A stretch of DNA of 15,058 nucleotides from DATEMK01 sp035275625 (GTDB lineage Bacteria; Bacteroidota; Bacteroidia; AKYH767-A; OLB10): NCBI GenBank assembly GCA_035275625.1, contig DATEMK010000132.1, positions 1 to 15,058 of the forward strand, given 5' to 3'. Shown one piece after another: positions 6,766 to 13,985 of the stretch. The first letter of the stretch is position 1. Every line of letters starts with the position of its first letter. The notes under the pieces were generated by a model. It did no database searches and had not been told where the DNA came from. It worked only from the letters and a program-made list of their open reading frames with translations. A program made the position numbers and the translations under genes.

Positions 6766-6799
6766 ATCAACGAATATGAATATTTACGAATTTACGAAC
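6766..6799 (+). repeat. Dispersed repeat in the gap between secG and the TPR gene (copy 2)
   Basis: A 34-base AT-rich segment starts ATCAACGAATATGAATATT and ends TACGAATTTACGAAC. It matches 2093-2126 at 29 of 34 positions in the same window orientation. Here it lies just 3' of the TPR gene stop, mirroring the gene-end position of copy 1 but on the other side relative to the coding strand. Confidence 0.65.
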
Positions 6800-6806
6800 G
6801 ATGGTA

Positions 6807-7988
6807 CTAAAAACTTTTCTTTATTTTTTCAATTTGGGCTGCAAAGAAAGCGCTTTTTTCGGGATAAAGCAAGATAAGTTTTTCATAAGTTGAAATGGCT
6901 TTCTGGACATTTCCCTGTGAAAGGTATATTTGGGCGAGGGTAGGGGAGACCAAGTCGTCATGTTCCTCGACACTTTTCCGAGCCATGTTGACAGGTGAAT
7001 AGAAAGCTGCTTTGGCAGGAGAAATACGTGGTTCTTCTTTAATGAACTTTTCAATAATCTTACCCGTTGGGAGTTTGGGTTCTTCAATTGGAAAAGGTTC
7101 CGGAACTTCAGTTTTTTCTTCGGGAACAGCAGCCTTTTCTTCAACATTAACCCCACCCCGACCCTCCCCGGAGGGGAGGGAGTACCCTGCATCTCCTTGT
7201 TTTTCTATAAGAGGTTTTCCGTAAGAAAGCCATTCGAGGAAGGAATGTTTTTCACTTTGGTGAACGGAAAATCCTTCGCTTGCTTCTTTTACAGGTTCTT
7301 TTTCTGTGAGAGGTTCAGAAATAATTTCTTTTTCTTTTATTTCTTCAACGGGTTCAAATTTTATTTCAGGTTTGGATTCTTCCTTTATTTCTTCTTTAAA
7401 ATAATCTTCGATGTTATAAACTGATTCCGGGATAATTTCCAATTCTGAATCAGGAAATTTTTCTTCTTCTTTTATTTCTCCTGCGATATTTTCCTGTTGG
7501 GAATTATTTTGTTCTATTTCAGCTAAACGTTGTTTGATAATTTCTTCAGGTGAAAGTCCAATTGGTACAGATTTCTTTTCTTCCGGAATTATTTCTGATT
7601 CAATTTTTTCTTTTTGAAATAATTCAGTTGCCGGTAAAATTTCTTCCTCTTGTTTGATTTCAACAACTGGCTTCGGAATAATTTCTTTTTCTTCTTCTTT
7701 AATCCCGATGGCTATCGGGACAACAATTTCTTCAGGAGATTTTTTGCGAATATTTTCTGTTCGTTCAATCAGATTAAAAAGTTGTTTCCTGTCAGCAGCG
7801 TAAGCAGCGGCAACTTTCAATTGACTGTCGAAATGGATGTTATGAGATTCTTTTAAAAGTTTTGCATACAACAATCTTGCGGTTTGAAAATAGGGAAACT
7901 CTTCTGTTATTTCTTTTACCTGGTTTAGGACAGTTGAATCAGCATGAAAAGGTGATTCCAGTAAACTGATAAATTCTTCCTTTTTCAT
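6807..7988 (-). CDS. TPR-tailed protein of unknown function between lptE and secG
   Basis: I do not recognise a named function. The 393-residue protein has a conserved-looking N-terminal alpha-helical domain (1-80) with FPYFQTARLLYAKLLKES and AAAYAADRKQLFNLIE. A long, low-complexity Glu/Lys/Pro/Ile-rich linker follows (about 85-325). The C-terminal tetratricopeptide unit (347-380) carries LAQIYLSQGNVQKAISTYEKLILLYP. The layout suggests a scaffold or adaptor. No signal peptide or membrane segment is seen, so it is probably cytosolic. The ATG at 7988 lies one base after the lptE stop, indicating tight coupling. The linker contains two palindromic repeats read in frame: PIAIG (91-95) and SLPSGEGRGG (270-279). 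A similar protein recurs between lptE and secG in other Bacteroidota, as I recall; a role in envelope biogenesis is inferred from context. Confidence 0.8.
   Translation of the reverse strand: MKKEEFISLLESPFHADSTVLNQVKEITEEFPYFQTARLLYAKLLKESHNIHFDSQLKVAAAYAADRKQLFNLIERTENIRKKSPEEIVVPIAIGIKEEEKEIIPKPVVEIKQEEEILPATELFQKEKIESEIIPEEKKSVPIGLSPEEIIKQRLAEIEQNNSQQENIAGEIKEEEKFPDSELEIIPESVYNIEDYFKEEIKEESKPEIKFEPVEEIKEKEIISEPLTEKEPVKEASEGFSVHQSEKHSFLEWLSYGKPLIEKQGDAGYSLPSGEGRGGVNVEEKAAVPEEKTEVPEPFPIEEPKLPTGKIIEKFIKEEPRISPAKAAFYSPVNMARKSVEEHDDLVSPTLAQIYLSQGNVQKAISTYEKLILLYPEKSAFFAAQIEKIKKSF
7151..7182 (-). repeat. GC-rich hairpin repeat in frame in the TPR gene (copy 2)
   Basis: This 32-base element has stem CCCTCCCC (7162-7169) and GGGGAGGG (7173-7180) with a 3-base loop. 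It matches 911-942 at 26 of 32 positions in the same orientation and codon phase, encoding SLPSGEGRGG where allB has SLSFGEGRGE. One stem pair differs in both members (T927-A935 against C7167-G7175), so pairing is kept. Confidence 0.8.
7703..7720. repeat. Short palindrome TCCCGAT/ATCGGGA in frame in the TPR gene
   Basis: Seven-base arms TCCCGAT (7703-7709) and ATCGGGA (7714-7720) enclose GGCT, giving an 18-base near-perfect palindrome. It encodes PIAIG (residues 91-95) in a linker otherwise made of Glu/Lys-rich codons. Palindromes of this type are, as I recall, common as dispersed repeats in Bacteroidota. Only one copy lies in this window. Confidence 0.55.
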
Positions 7989-7989
7989 T

Positions 7990-8496
7990 TTACCAGTTTA
8001 CAACTGCTTTATTAAAAATATCATCCACGAGTTGCGAATTGATTTGTGTAATTAAATCCTGCTCCACAGCGGATAAACTTTTCCTGCTGTCATAATCTGC
8101 ATAACGTGAAAAATTAGTTTCAAAATCCTGTTTGGGATCTTTTGTGTTGGTAAATTTTACGGAAACGTTAATGGTCAGCCGGTTTAAAGAAGCATTATCA
8201 TTTCCTGTAATGGCTGTTGGCTGTGTATTGTAATCCATTATTGCGCCTTCAAAATTCAAATCACCATTCTCTTTAATAAGTGAAAGGCTTGTTTCTGAAA
8301 CAAATTTGTCTTTCAGTTTTTCAGTGAAAACCTGGCTTAAAGAAGGTTGAACAATGGGAGCTTTGTTTGGAAAAAACTGGATGGAAACTGTTTTTATGTC
8401 AGGTGAAATGGAAGCTCCGGTGAAGGAATAGACATGGCAGCCTGAAATGATTCCAATAATCAAAAATAAAAAAATTAAATTTTTGAACGATTTCAT
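7990..8496 (-). CDS. lptE: LptE-family outer-membrane lipoprotein
   Basis: This 168-residue lipoprotein matches the Bacteroidota form of LptE, the partner that plugs and assembles the LptD channel inserting lipopolysaccharide in the outer membrane. The signal peptide is MKSFKNLIFLFLIIGIISGC, with lipobox I-S-G-C and lipidated Cys20. The mature start HVYSFTGASISPDIKTVSIQFFPN and the segment PSLSQVFTEKLKDKFVSETSLSLI are characteristic. LNRLTINVSVKFTNTKDPKQDFE forms later strands, and the C-terminal helix (about 145-168) completes a normal-length family member. The gene starts 14 bases after the sigma-54 activator stop and ends one base before the TPR gene ATG. It is therefore within an operon. 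Family assignment is fairly sure; direct LPS transport is inferred. Confidence 0.85.
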   Translation of the reverse strand: MKSFKNLIFLFLIIGIISGCHVYSFTGASISPDIKTVSIQFFPNKAPIVQPSLSQVFTEKLKDKFVSETSLSLIKENGDLNFEGAIMDYNTQPTAITGNDNASLNRLTINVSVKFTNTKDPKQDFETNFSRYADYDSRKSLSAVEQDLITQINSQLVDDIFNKAVVNW

Positions 8497-8510
8497 TTAG
8501 AATTATTTCA

Positions 8511-9752
8511 TCACAGTTTTATTCCGTATTCATTAATTTTCCTGTACAAAGTTCTCTCTGAAATTCCCAATTCGCGCGCTGCATATTTTCTTTTGCCACG
8601 ATGTTTTTCAATGGCTTTTTTAATCATCTCTTTTTCTTTATCAGCAAGTGATAAGGATTCCTCAACCACTACTTCGTGCTGTGGAATATTTACATTATTT
8701 GCAGGTGTAATATTTGAGGGATGAATGGTAATGCTTGATTCACGTGGAATAAATTCCTGTGAAAATTCGCTTGAAAGTTTGTGAATGAGTTGCTCATTAT
8801 TTTCTTTGAAGTCAGGAATTTGATCGGTGTTTTGGAGAATGCCGAGGACTAATTTTTTCATATCCGTAATATCCCGTTTCATATCAAACAGCACCTTATA
8901 TAATATTTCGCGCTCGTTAAATTCAGGAGCATTGTTATCGCCTCGGATAATAGCCGGCAATTGGCTTCCGGAATCCTGCGGAAGATATTTAATAAGTGTA
9001 TCGGCTGTAATATCTTTTTCTTTTTCAAGGATGGAGAGTTGTTCGGTTACATTTTTTAACTGGCGCACATTTCCGGGCCAGCGATAATTGACAAGTAATT
9101 GCTGGGCTTCAGGTTGTAAACGCAAAGAAGGCATCTTGTATTTTTCGGCAAAGTCAGAAGCGAATTTTCTAAAGAGTAAAGGAATGTCTTCTTTCCGTTC
9201 TCTCAACGGGGGAACCGCAATCGGAACTGTATTCATCCTGTAATATAAATCCTCTCTGAATTTCCCCTTGCTTATAGCGGTTGCGACATGAACATTGGTT
9301 GCTGCAACTACTCTCACATCAGTTTTCTGAACTTTTGAAGAACCAACGCGAATAAATTCTCCCGTTTCCAAAACACGCAGCAATCGAACTTGAGTTAGCA
9401 AAGGAAGGTCTGCAACTTCATCCAAAAAAATTGTTCCGCCACTTACTACTTCAAAATATCCTTTACGCGCTTCATGCGCACCGGTGAATGAACCTTTTTC
9501 ATGACCAAATAATTCTGAATCAATCGTTCCTTCCGGAATCGCACCGCAATTTACAGCAATGTATGCACCATGTTTGCGTGAACTTAGCTGATGAATGATT
9601 TGCGGAAAAACTTCTTTACCTGTTCCGCTTTCTCCTGTGATCAAAACTGTTAAATCAGTTGGCGCTACCTGTCTTGCTGTATCAATGGCATGGTCTAATG
9701 AATAGGAGTTGCCTATAATTCCAAATCGTTGTTTTAAATCCTGAACTGTCAT
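8511..9752 (-). CDS. Sigma-54-dependent activator without receiver domain
   Basis: This 413-residue protein is an AAA+ enhancer-binding activator that opens promoters for RNA polymerase with sigma-54. The AAA+ domain starts almost at once. Walker A is GESGTGKE (40-47), the sigma-54 contact loop GSFTGA (87-92), Walker B GGTIFLDE (105-112), followed by the FREDLYYRMN segment (165-174) and sensor II WPGNVRQLK (225-233). The loop reads GSFTGA rather than the common GAFTGA. A variable linker follows (about 250-365). A Fis-type helix-turn-helix occupies 369-413 (KYAARELGISERTLYRKINEYG). No receiver, GAF or PAS domain precedes the ATPase, so any signal input must come through the linker or a partner. 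It lies 13 bases after miaB and 14 before lptE, so it is probably co-transcribed with envelope genes. Confidence 0.93.
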   Translation of the reverse strand: MTVQDLKQRFGIIGNSYSLDHAIDTARQVAPTDLTVLITGESGTGKEVFPQIIHQLSSRKHGAYIAVNCGAIPEGTIDSELFGHEKGSFTGAHEARKGYFEVVSGGTIFLDEVADLPLLTQVRLLRVLETGEFIRVGSSKVQKTDVRVVAATNVHVATAISKGKFREDLYYRMNTVPIAVPPLRERKEDIPLLFRKFASDFAEKYKMPSLRLQPEAQQLLVNYRWPGNVRQLKNVTEQLSILEKEKDITADTLIKYLPQDSGSQLPAIIRGDNNAPEFNEREILYKVLFDMKRDITDMKKLVLGILQNTDQIPDFKENNEQLIHKLSSEFSQEFIPRESSITIHPSNITPANNVNIPQHEVVVEESLSLADKEKEMIKKAIEKHRGKRKYAARELGISERTLYRKINEYGIKL

Positions 9753-9765
9753 AATTAAAATTCTT

Positions 9766-11244
9766 TTAGACTACTTTTCCAATCAAAGTAGCTGCTGTGC
9801 ATTCTGTTACCAGCACATTCACATAATCACCTTTTGCAAAATTTCCTTTCGGAAAAACAATCACTTTGTTTTGCGAATTTCTTCCTGCAAAATGTTCTTT
9901 TGATTTTTTTGAGAATCCTTCTGCCAAAACTTTGTGAACTTTATTCAAATCTTTTTTATTGTTTTCAAAAGATAATTTTAATTGCAAATCCACTATTTGC
10001 TGTAATCTTTCTGATTTTATTTTTTCTGAAATATCATCTTTAAATTTTTTTGCAGCAGCAGTTCCGGGTCTTTCGGAATATTTGAACATGTAGGCGAAAT
10101 CATATTTTGCCCATTCCATTAATGATAAGGTGTCTGCATGTTCTTCATCCGTCTCACCACAAAATCCTGAAATAAAATCTGTAGAAATTCCGCAATCAGG
10201 AATAATTTTTCTGATAGACTCAATGCGGTTGATATAATCTTCCCGTGTGTAACCGCGATTCATCCTCTCCAAAACATTACTATTTCCTGATTGGACAGGA
10301 AGGTGAATGTTTTTGCAAATGTTTTCGTGTTTTGTCATAGAATGAATCACCGCATCCGTCATATCACGCGGGTTGGAAGTTGAAAACCGCACTCTCAAAT
10401 CAGGATGAACTTTTGCAACCATCTCCAGCAAATCAGCAAACGTTATGAATCTTTTTTGTTCTTCTTCCGAAAGCGAATGATTTAATGCAGCACGAACAGT
10501 TTCAGTTGACAAATCTTTTTTCTGGCCACCGCCATTCCATAAATAAGAATCCACATTTTGCCCGAGCAATGTTACTTCACGGTAGCCGTTTTCAAATAAA
10601 CTTTTTGCCTCGTTAATTATTGATACAGGATCACGGCTGCGTTCTCTTCCGCGCGTGAACGGAACTACGCAAAACGAACACATGTTATCACATCCGCGCA
10701 TGATAGATATAAAGGCAGTAACTCCGTTTGTGGAAAGGCGAACAGGGCTGATGTCAGCGTACGTTTCATCACGTGATAACAAAACATTCACACCTTTTTG
10801 GCCGCTTTCAACTTGCTGAATCAGGTTGGGTAAATCGCGGTAAGCATCGGGGCCCACAACAATGTCAACCAGCTTTTCTTCTTCAAGCAATTTTGATTTC
10901 AAACGTTCAGCCATGCAGCCGAGCACTCCTATAATTAAATCAGGATTTGCTTTTTTTATTTTTTTGAAATCCGTTAATCGTGTACGCACCTTTTGTTCAG
11001 CGTTGTCACGAATTGCACAGGTATTTAAAAAAATTGCATCAGCTTCGAGAAAATCTTTTGTGGATGAATAACCTTTGCCGGATAAAATGGAAGCAACAAT
11101 TTCACTGTCAGAAAAATTCATTGCACATCCGTAACTTTCCAAATAGAATTTCTTACCATTATTAATAAATGGTAACGATTCCAAAACCAGGGGCTCACCT
11201 TGTTTTGATTCATCAATAACTTTTAATTCATTGTCCCGTAACAT
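9766..11244 (-). CDS. miaB: tRNA methylthiotransferase MiaB
   Basis: MiaB adds a methylthio group to i6A37 of tRNAs reading U-starting codons, using two iron-sulfur clusters. Counting from the ATG at 11244 (492 residues), the N-terminal domain has Cys40 (ESYGCAMNFSDSE), Cys76 (FLNTCAIRDNAE) and Cys110 (GVLGCMAER). The radical-SAM motif is RGCDNMCSFCVVPFTRGRERSR with Cys185, Cys189 and Cys192. HLPVQSGNSNVLERMNRGYTRE is also diagnostic, and a TRAM domain ends the protein. The frame is open to an earlier ATG at 11307, but the 21 extra codons overlap a promoter that matches the Bacteroidota consensus and starts about ten bases before 11244. The shorter start is therefore chosen. It heads the unit leading to the sigma-54 activator, lptE and secG. 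Confidence 0.95.
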   Translation of the reverse strand: MLRDNELKVIDESKQGEPLVLESLPFINNGKKFYLESYGCAMNFSDSEIVASILSGKGYSSTKDFLEADAIFLNTCAIRDNAEQKVRTRLTDFKKIKKANPDLIIGVLGCMAERLKSKLLEEEKLVDIVVGPDAYRDLPNLIQQVESGQKGVNVLLSRDETYADISPVRLSTNGVTAFISIMRGCDNMCSFCVVPFTRGRERSRDPVSIINEAKSLFENGYREVTLLGQNVDSYLWNGGGQKKDLSTETVRAALNHSLSEEEQKRFITFADLLEMVAKVHPDLRVRFSTSNPRDMTDAVIHSMTKHENICKNIHLPVQSGNSNVLERMNRGYTREDYINRIESIRKIIPDCGISTDFISGFCGETDEEHADTLSLMEWAKYDFAYMFKYSERPGTAAAKKFKDDISEKIKSERLQQIVDLQLKLSFENNKKDLNKVHKVLAEGFSKKSKEHFAGRNSQNKVIVFPKGNFAKGDYVNVLVTECTAATLIGKVV

Positions 11245-11258
11245 AACTGTCAATGTGG

Positions 11259-11289
11259 CAAAATTAGTTAAAAAGAAACGGGTGTCAAA
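11259..11289 (-). promoter_or_regulatory. Bacteroidota-type promoter of miaB
   Basis: On the minus strand TTTG (11289-11286), a 19-base spacer and TAATTTTG (11266-11259) match the phylum consensus TTTG / TAnnTTTG exactly. The predicted start falls near 11253, leaving a leader of about ten bases before the ATG at 11244. This argues against the upstream in-frame ATG at 11307. Confidence 0.7.
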
Positions 11290-11321
11290 TGGAGTTTTCA
11301 AATGCATGTTGATAAGAAAAT

Positions 11322-11353
11322 TTTGAAGTTAGAAAATTAAATCCTTTTATTTG
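11322..11353 (+). promoter_or_regulatory. Candidate promoter of topA
   Basis: TTTG (11322-11325), a 20-base spacer and TTTATTTG (11346-11353) match the Bacteroidota consensus with one change in the -7 box (TT for TA). The start of transcription would be near 11360, about 40 bases before the topA ATG. Confidence 0.4.
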
Positions 11354-11399
11354 CACCCGCAAAACCAAATTTGAATTATTAGCAACCTGAAACTAACCG

Positions 11400-13979
11400 A
11401 TGGCGGATAATCTTGTAATTGTTGAGTCTCCTGCAAAAGCGAAGACTATTGAAGGATTTCTTGGAGACGATTTTATTGTTAAATCAAGTTACGGCCATGT
11501 ACGCGACCTTGCAAAGAATGATAAAGCGGTGAATGTGAGCAATAATTTTGAACCGACTTACGAAATCAGTGAGGACAAAAAAAATGTAATTGCAGATTTA
11601 ACAAAACTGGCAAAAAAAGCAAAAACCATCTGGCTGGCGACTGATGAAGACCGTGAAGGAGAAGCCATATCCTGGCATTTGTTTGAAGCATTAGATTTGA
11701 AAGAAGCCAATACCAAAAGAATTGTTTTTCATGAAATCACAAAAACCGCGATCCAGGAAGCGATTGAAAATCCGCGAAAGATTGATAAACATTTGGTGGA
11801 TGCACAACAGGCACGCAGGATTTTAGACCGTTTAGTTGGTTTTGAGCTTTCGCCAATACTTTGGAAAAAAATAAAACCATCGCTTTCTGCAGGCCGTGTG
11901 CAATCTGTTGCAGTACGGTTGATTGTTGAGCGTGAAAGGGAAATTGATTCTTTTAAGGTAACACCGTTTTATAAAGTTTCCGGAATTTTTGTTGTTGATG
12001 GAAAATCATTTAAAGCTGAACTTTCAAAACGTTTCAACACAAAAAAAGAGGCAGAAGACTTTCTTCAAACCTGTATCGGTGCGAATTTTTTTGTAAAAAA
12101 TCTTGAAGTAAAACCGAGCAAACGTTCACCTTCCGCTCCTTTTACAACCTCTACATTGCAGCAGGAAGCAAGCCGCAAACTTAGTTATCCTGTGGCTGTA
12201 ACAATGAGAATTGCTCAATCCTTATATGAGAACGGTTTTATTACTTACATGCGTACTGACTCGGTTAATTTATCCAACCAGGCGTTAGACATGGCTAAGA
12301 ATGTTATATTGAAAAATTTCGGAGAAAAATATCTTGAAACTCATCAGTATAAAACCAAAAGTGCATCAGCACAGGAAGCCCACGAAGCCATCCGTCCTAC
12401 CAATATGGATATGGAAATGATTAACGGAGATGCCCGTGATCAGAAATTATATGACTTAATTCGTAAGCGGACACTTGCTTCTCAAATGAGTGATGCGCTT
12501 TTAGAAAAAACAATTATTACAATTGAAGGTGATAAATCAGAGATAAATTTTATCGGGAAAGGAGAAGTAATCCTTTTTGATGGTTTTCTAAAAATGTATG
12601 CAGAAGGAAGTGATGAAGAGAATATTGAAGACGAGGAAGTGCTGTTACCGCCAATGAATATCGGGGACAAACTATTACTTGCTGAAGCCACCGGAACTGA
12701 GCGTTTCACTTATCCGCCCCCGCGCTACACAGAAGCAGCGCTTGTAAAAAAATTAGAAGAATTAGGAATTGGCCGCCCGTCCACTTATGCTCCAACAATT
12801 TCAACCATTCAAAAAAGAGGTTATGTGTTGAAAGAAGATCGGATGGGAAAAGAACGGAAATATTTTGTCATCACGTTGAAAAATAATGCTGTTAAAGAGG
12901 AACAGAAAACGGAAATCACGGGAACTGAAAAATCAAAACTTTTTCCCACGGACATTGGCGCTGTCGTCAATGATTTTTTGGTGGATAATTTTAAAGATGT
13001 CCTGGATTATAATTTCACTGCTTATGTTGAAAAAGAATTTGATGATATTGCAGAAGGAAATTTGGAATGGCACAAAATGATTGCTGAATTTTACGAGCCG
13101 TTTCATAAAAATGTTGAACATACTTCTGAAAATGCAGAACGCGCTTCCGGTGAAAGAATATTAGGTATTGATCCCAAATCCGGAAAAACAGTTTCAGCGC
13201 GAATAGGAAGGTTTGGTCCTATGGTGCAAATGAAAATGAATGACGAAGATGAGAAACCCCAATATGCAAGTCTTCGCCCGGGTCAGAGATTGGAAGCAAT
13301 AACATTTGAAGATGCTCTTGATTTATTCAAGCTTCCCAGAAATCTTGGTCAATTTGAAGGAAAAGATTTAATAGTGTCCATTGGTAAGTTTGGACCTTAC
13401 ATTAAGCATGACGATGCATTTACTTCGCTTCCGAAAACGGACGATCCCTATGAAGTGACTCTTGAAAGGGCAATTGAGATTATTGAAGATAAAAGAAGCA
13501 AACCTGACCTTATAAAAAATCCGCGCAATCTTGGCAAATATGAAGACGAAGATGTTTTAGTTTCAAGAGGACGATTCGGCCCCTATATTAAATTTAAAGG
13601 CGCTTTCTGTTCCATTCCAAGAAATGAAGACCCATTTTTAATTGAGCTGAACAGAGCTATTGAAATTATTGAAGCAAAAAAGAAATCAGAAAGTGAAAAA
13701 ATTATTAAAGTATTTGAAGAAAATAAAGATGCAAAAGTGCTAAATGGAAGATACGGGCCTTATGTTGCTTTCGGGAAAAAGAATTTGAAAATTCCAAAAA
13801 ATAAGGAGCCGGAATCATTGACCTATGAAGATGTACTAAAGTTAGCAGAAGCGGAGGCGGGTCCATCTCCATCAAAAAAAGGCAGTAAAGGCAGCAAGAC
13901 AAAAAAATCAGCAGAAGAAAAATCAGTTGCAGTGGCATCAAAAAAATCCACAGGTAAAAAAGCTGCAAAAAAGAAATAA
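11400..13979 (+). CDS. topA: DNA topoisomerase I (type IA)
   Basis: This 859-residue enzyme relaxes negatively supercoiled DNA through single-strand breaks. The Toprim domain has VIVESPAKAKTIEGF with Glu9 (6-20) and the metal motif ATDEDREGEA (80-89, DxDxxxE = Asp82, Asp84, Glu88). FITYMRTDS places the DNA-linking tyrosine at Tyr283. No zinc-ribbon cysteines are present. Instead the C-terminus has four repeats centred on GRFGP, GKFGPY, GRFGPY and GRYGPY at about residues 603, 662, 724 and 783. A histone-H1-like Lys/Ser/Ala tail (about 820-859) follows. This arrangement replaces zinc ribbons in many bacterial type IA enzymes. The gene diverges from miaB and precedes the arginase-fold gene by six bases. 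Confidence 0.97.
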   Translation: MADNLVIVESPAKAKTIEGFLGDDFIVKSSYGHVRDLAKNDKAVNVSNNFEPTYEISEDKKNVIADLTKLAKKAKTIWLATDEDREGEAISWHLFEALDLKEANTKRIVFHEITKTAIQEAIENPRKIDKHLVDAQQARRILDRLVGFELSPILWKKIKPSLSAGRVQSVAVRLIVEREREIDSFKVTPFYKVSGIFVVDGKSFKAELSKRFNTKKEAEDFLQTCIGANFFVKNLEVKPSKRSPSAPFTTSTLQQEASRKLSYPVAVTMRIAQSLYENGFITYMRTDSVNLSNQALDMAKNVILKNFGEKYLETHQYKTKSASAQEAHEAIRPTNMDMEMINGDARDQKLYDLIRKRTLASQMSDALLEKTIITIEGDKSEINFIGKGEVILFDGFLKMYAEGSDEENIEDEEVLLPPMNIGDKLLLAEATGTERFTYPPPRYTEAALVKKLEELGIGRPSTYAPTISTIQKRGYVLKEDRMGKERKYFVITLKNNAVKEEQKTEITGTEKSKLFPTDIGAVVNDFLVDNFKDVLDYNFTAYVEKEFDDIAEGNLEWHKMIAEFYEPFHKNVEHTSENAERASGERILGIDPKSGKTVSARIGRFGPMVQMKMNDEDEKPQYASLRPGQRLEAITFEDALDLFKLPRNLGQFEGKDLIVSIGKFGPYIKHDDAFTSLPKTDDPYEVTLERAIEIIEDKRSKPDLIKNPRNLGKYEDEDVLVSRGRFGPYIKFKGAFCSIPRNEDPFLIELNRAIEIIEAKKKSESEKIIKVFEENKDAKVLNGRYGPYVAFGKKNLKIPKNKEPESLTYEDVLKLAEAEAGPSPSKKGSKGSKTKKSAEEKSVAVASKKSTGKKAAKKK

Positions 13980-13985
13980 ACAAAA

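Noticed and set aside
6821..7424. Alternative frames in the TPR-gene linker on both strands
   Set aside because: The low-complexity Glu/Lys codons leave other frames open by composition; only the frame starting at 7988 has a conserved N-terminus and TPR and couples to lptE.
11245..11307. Longer miaB start at the ATG at 11307
   Set aside because: The 21 extra codons overlap a consensus-matching promoter whose start lies downstream of this ATG, and the extension shows no family similarity that I can see.
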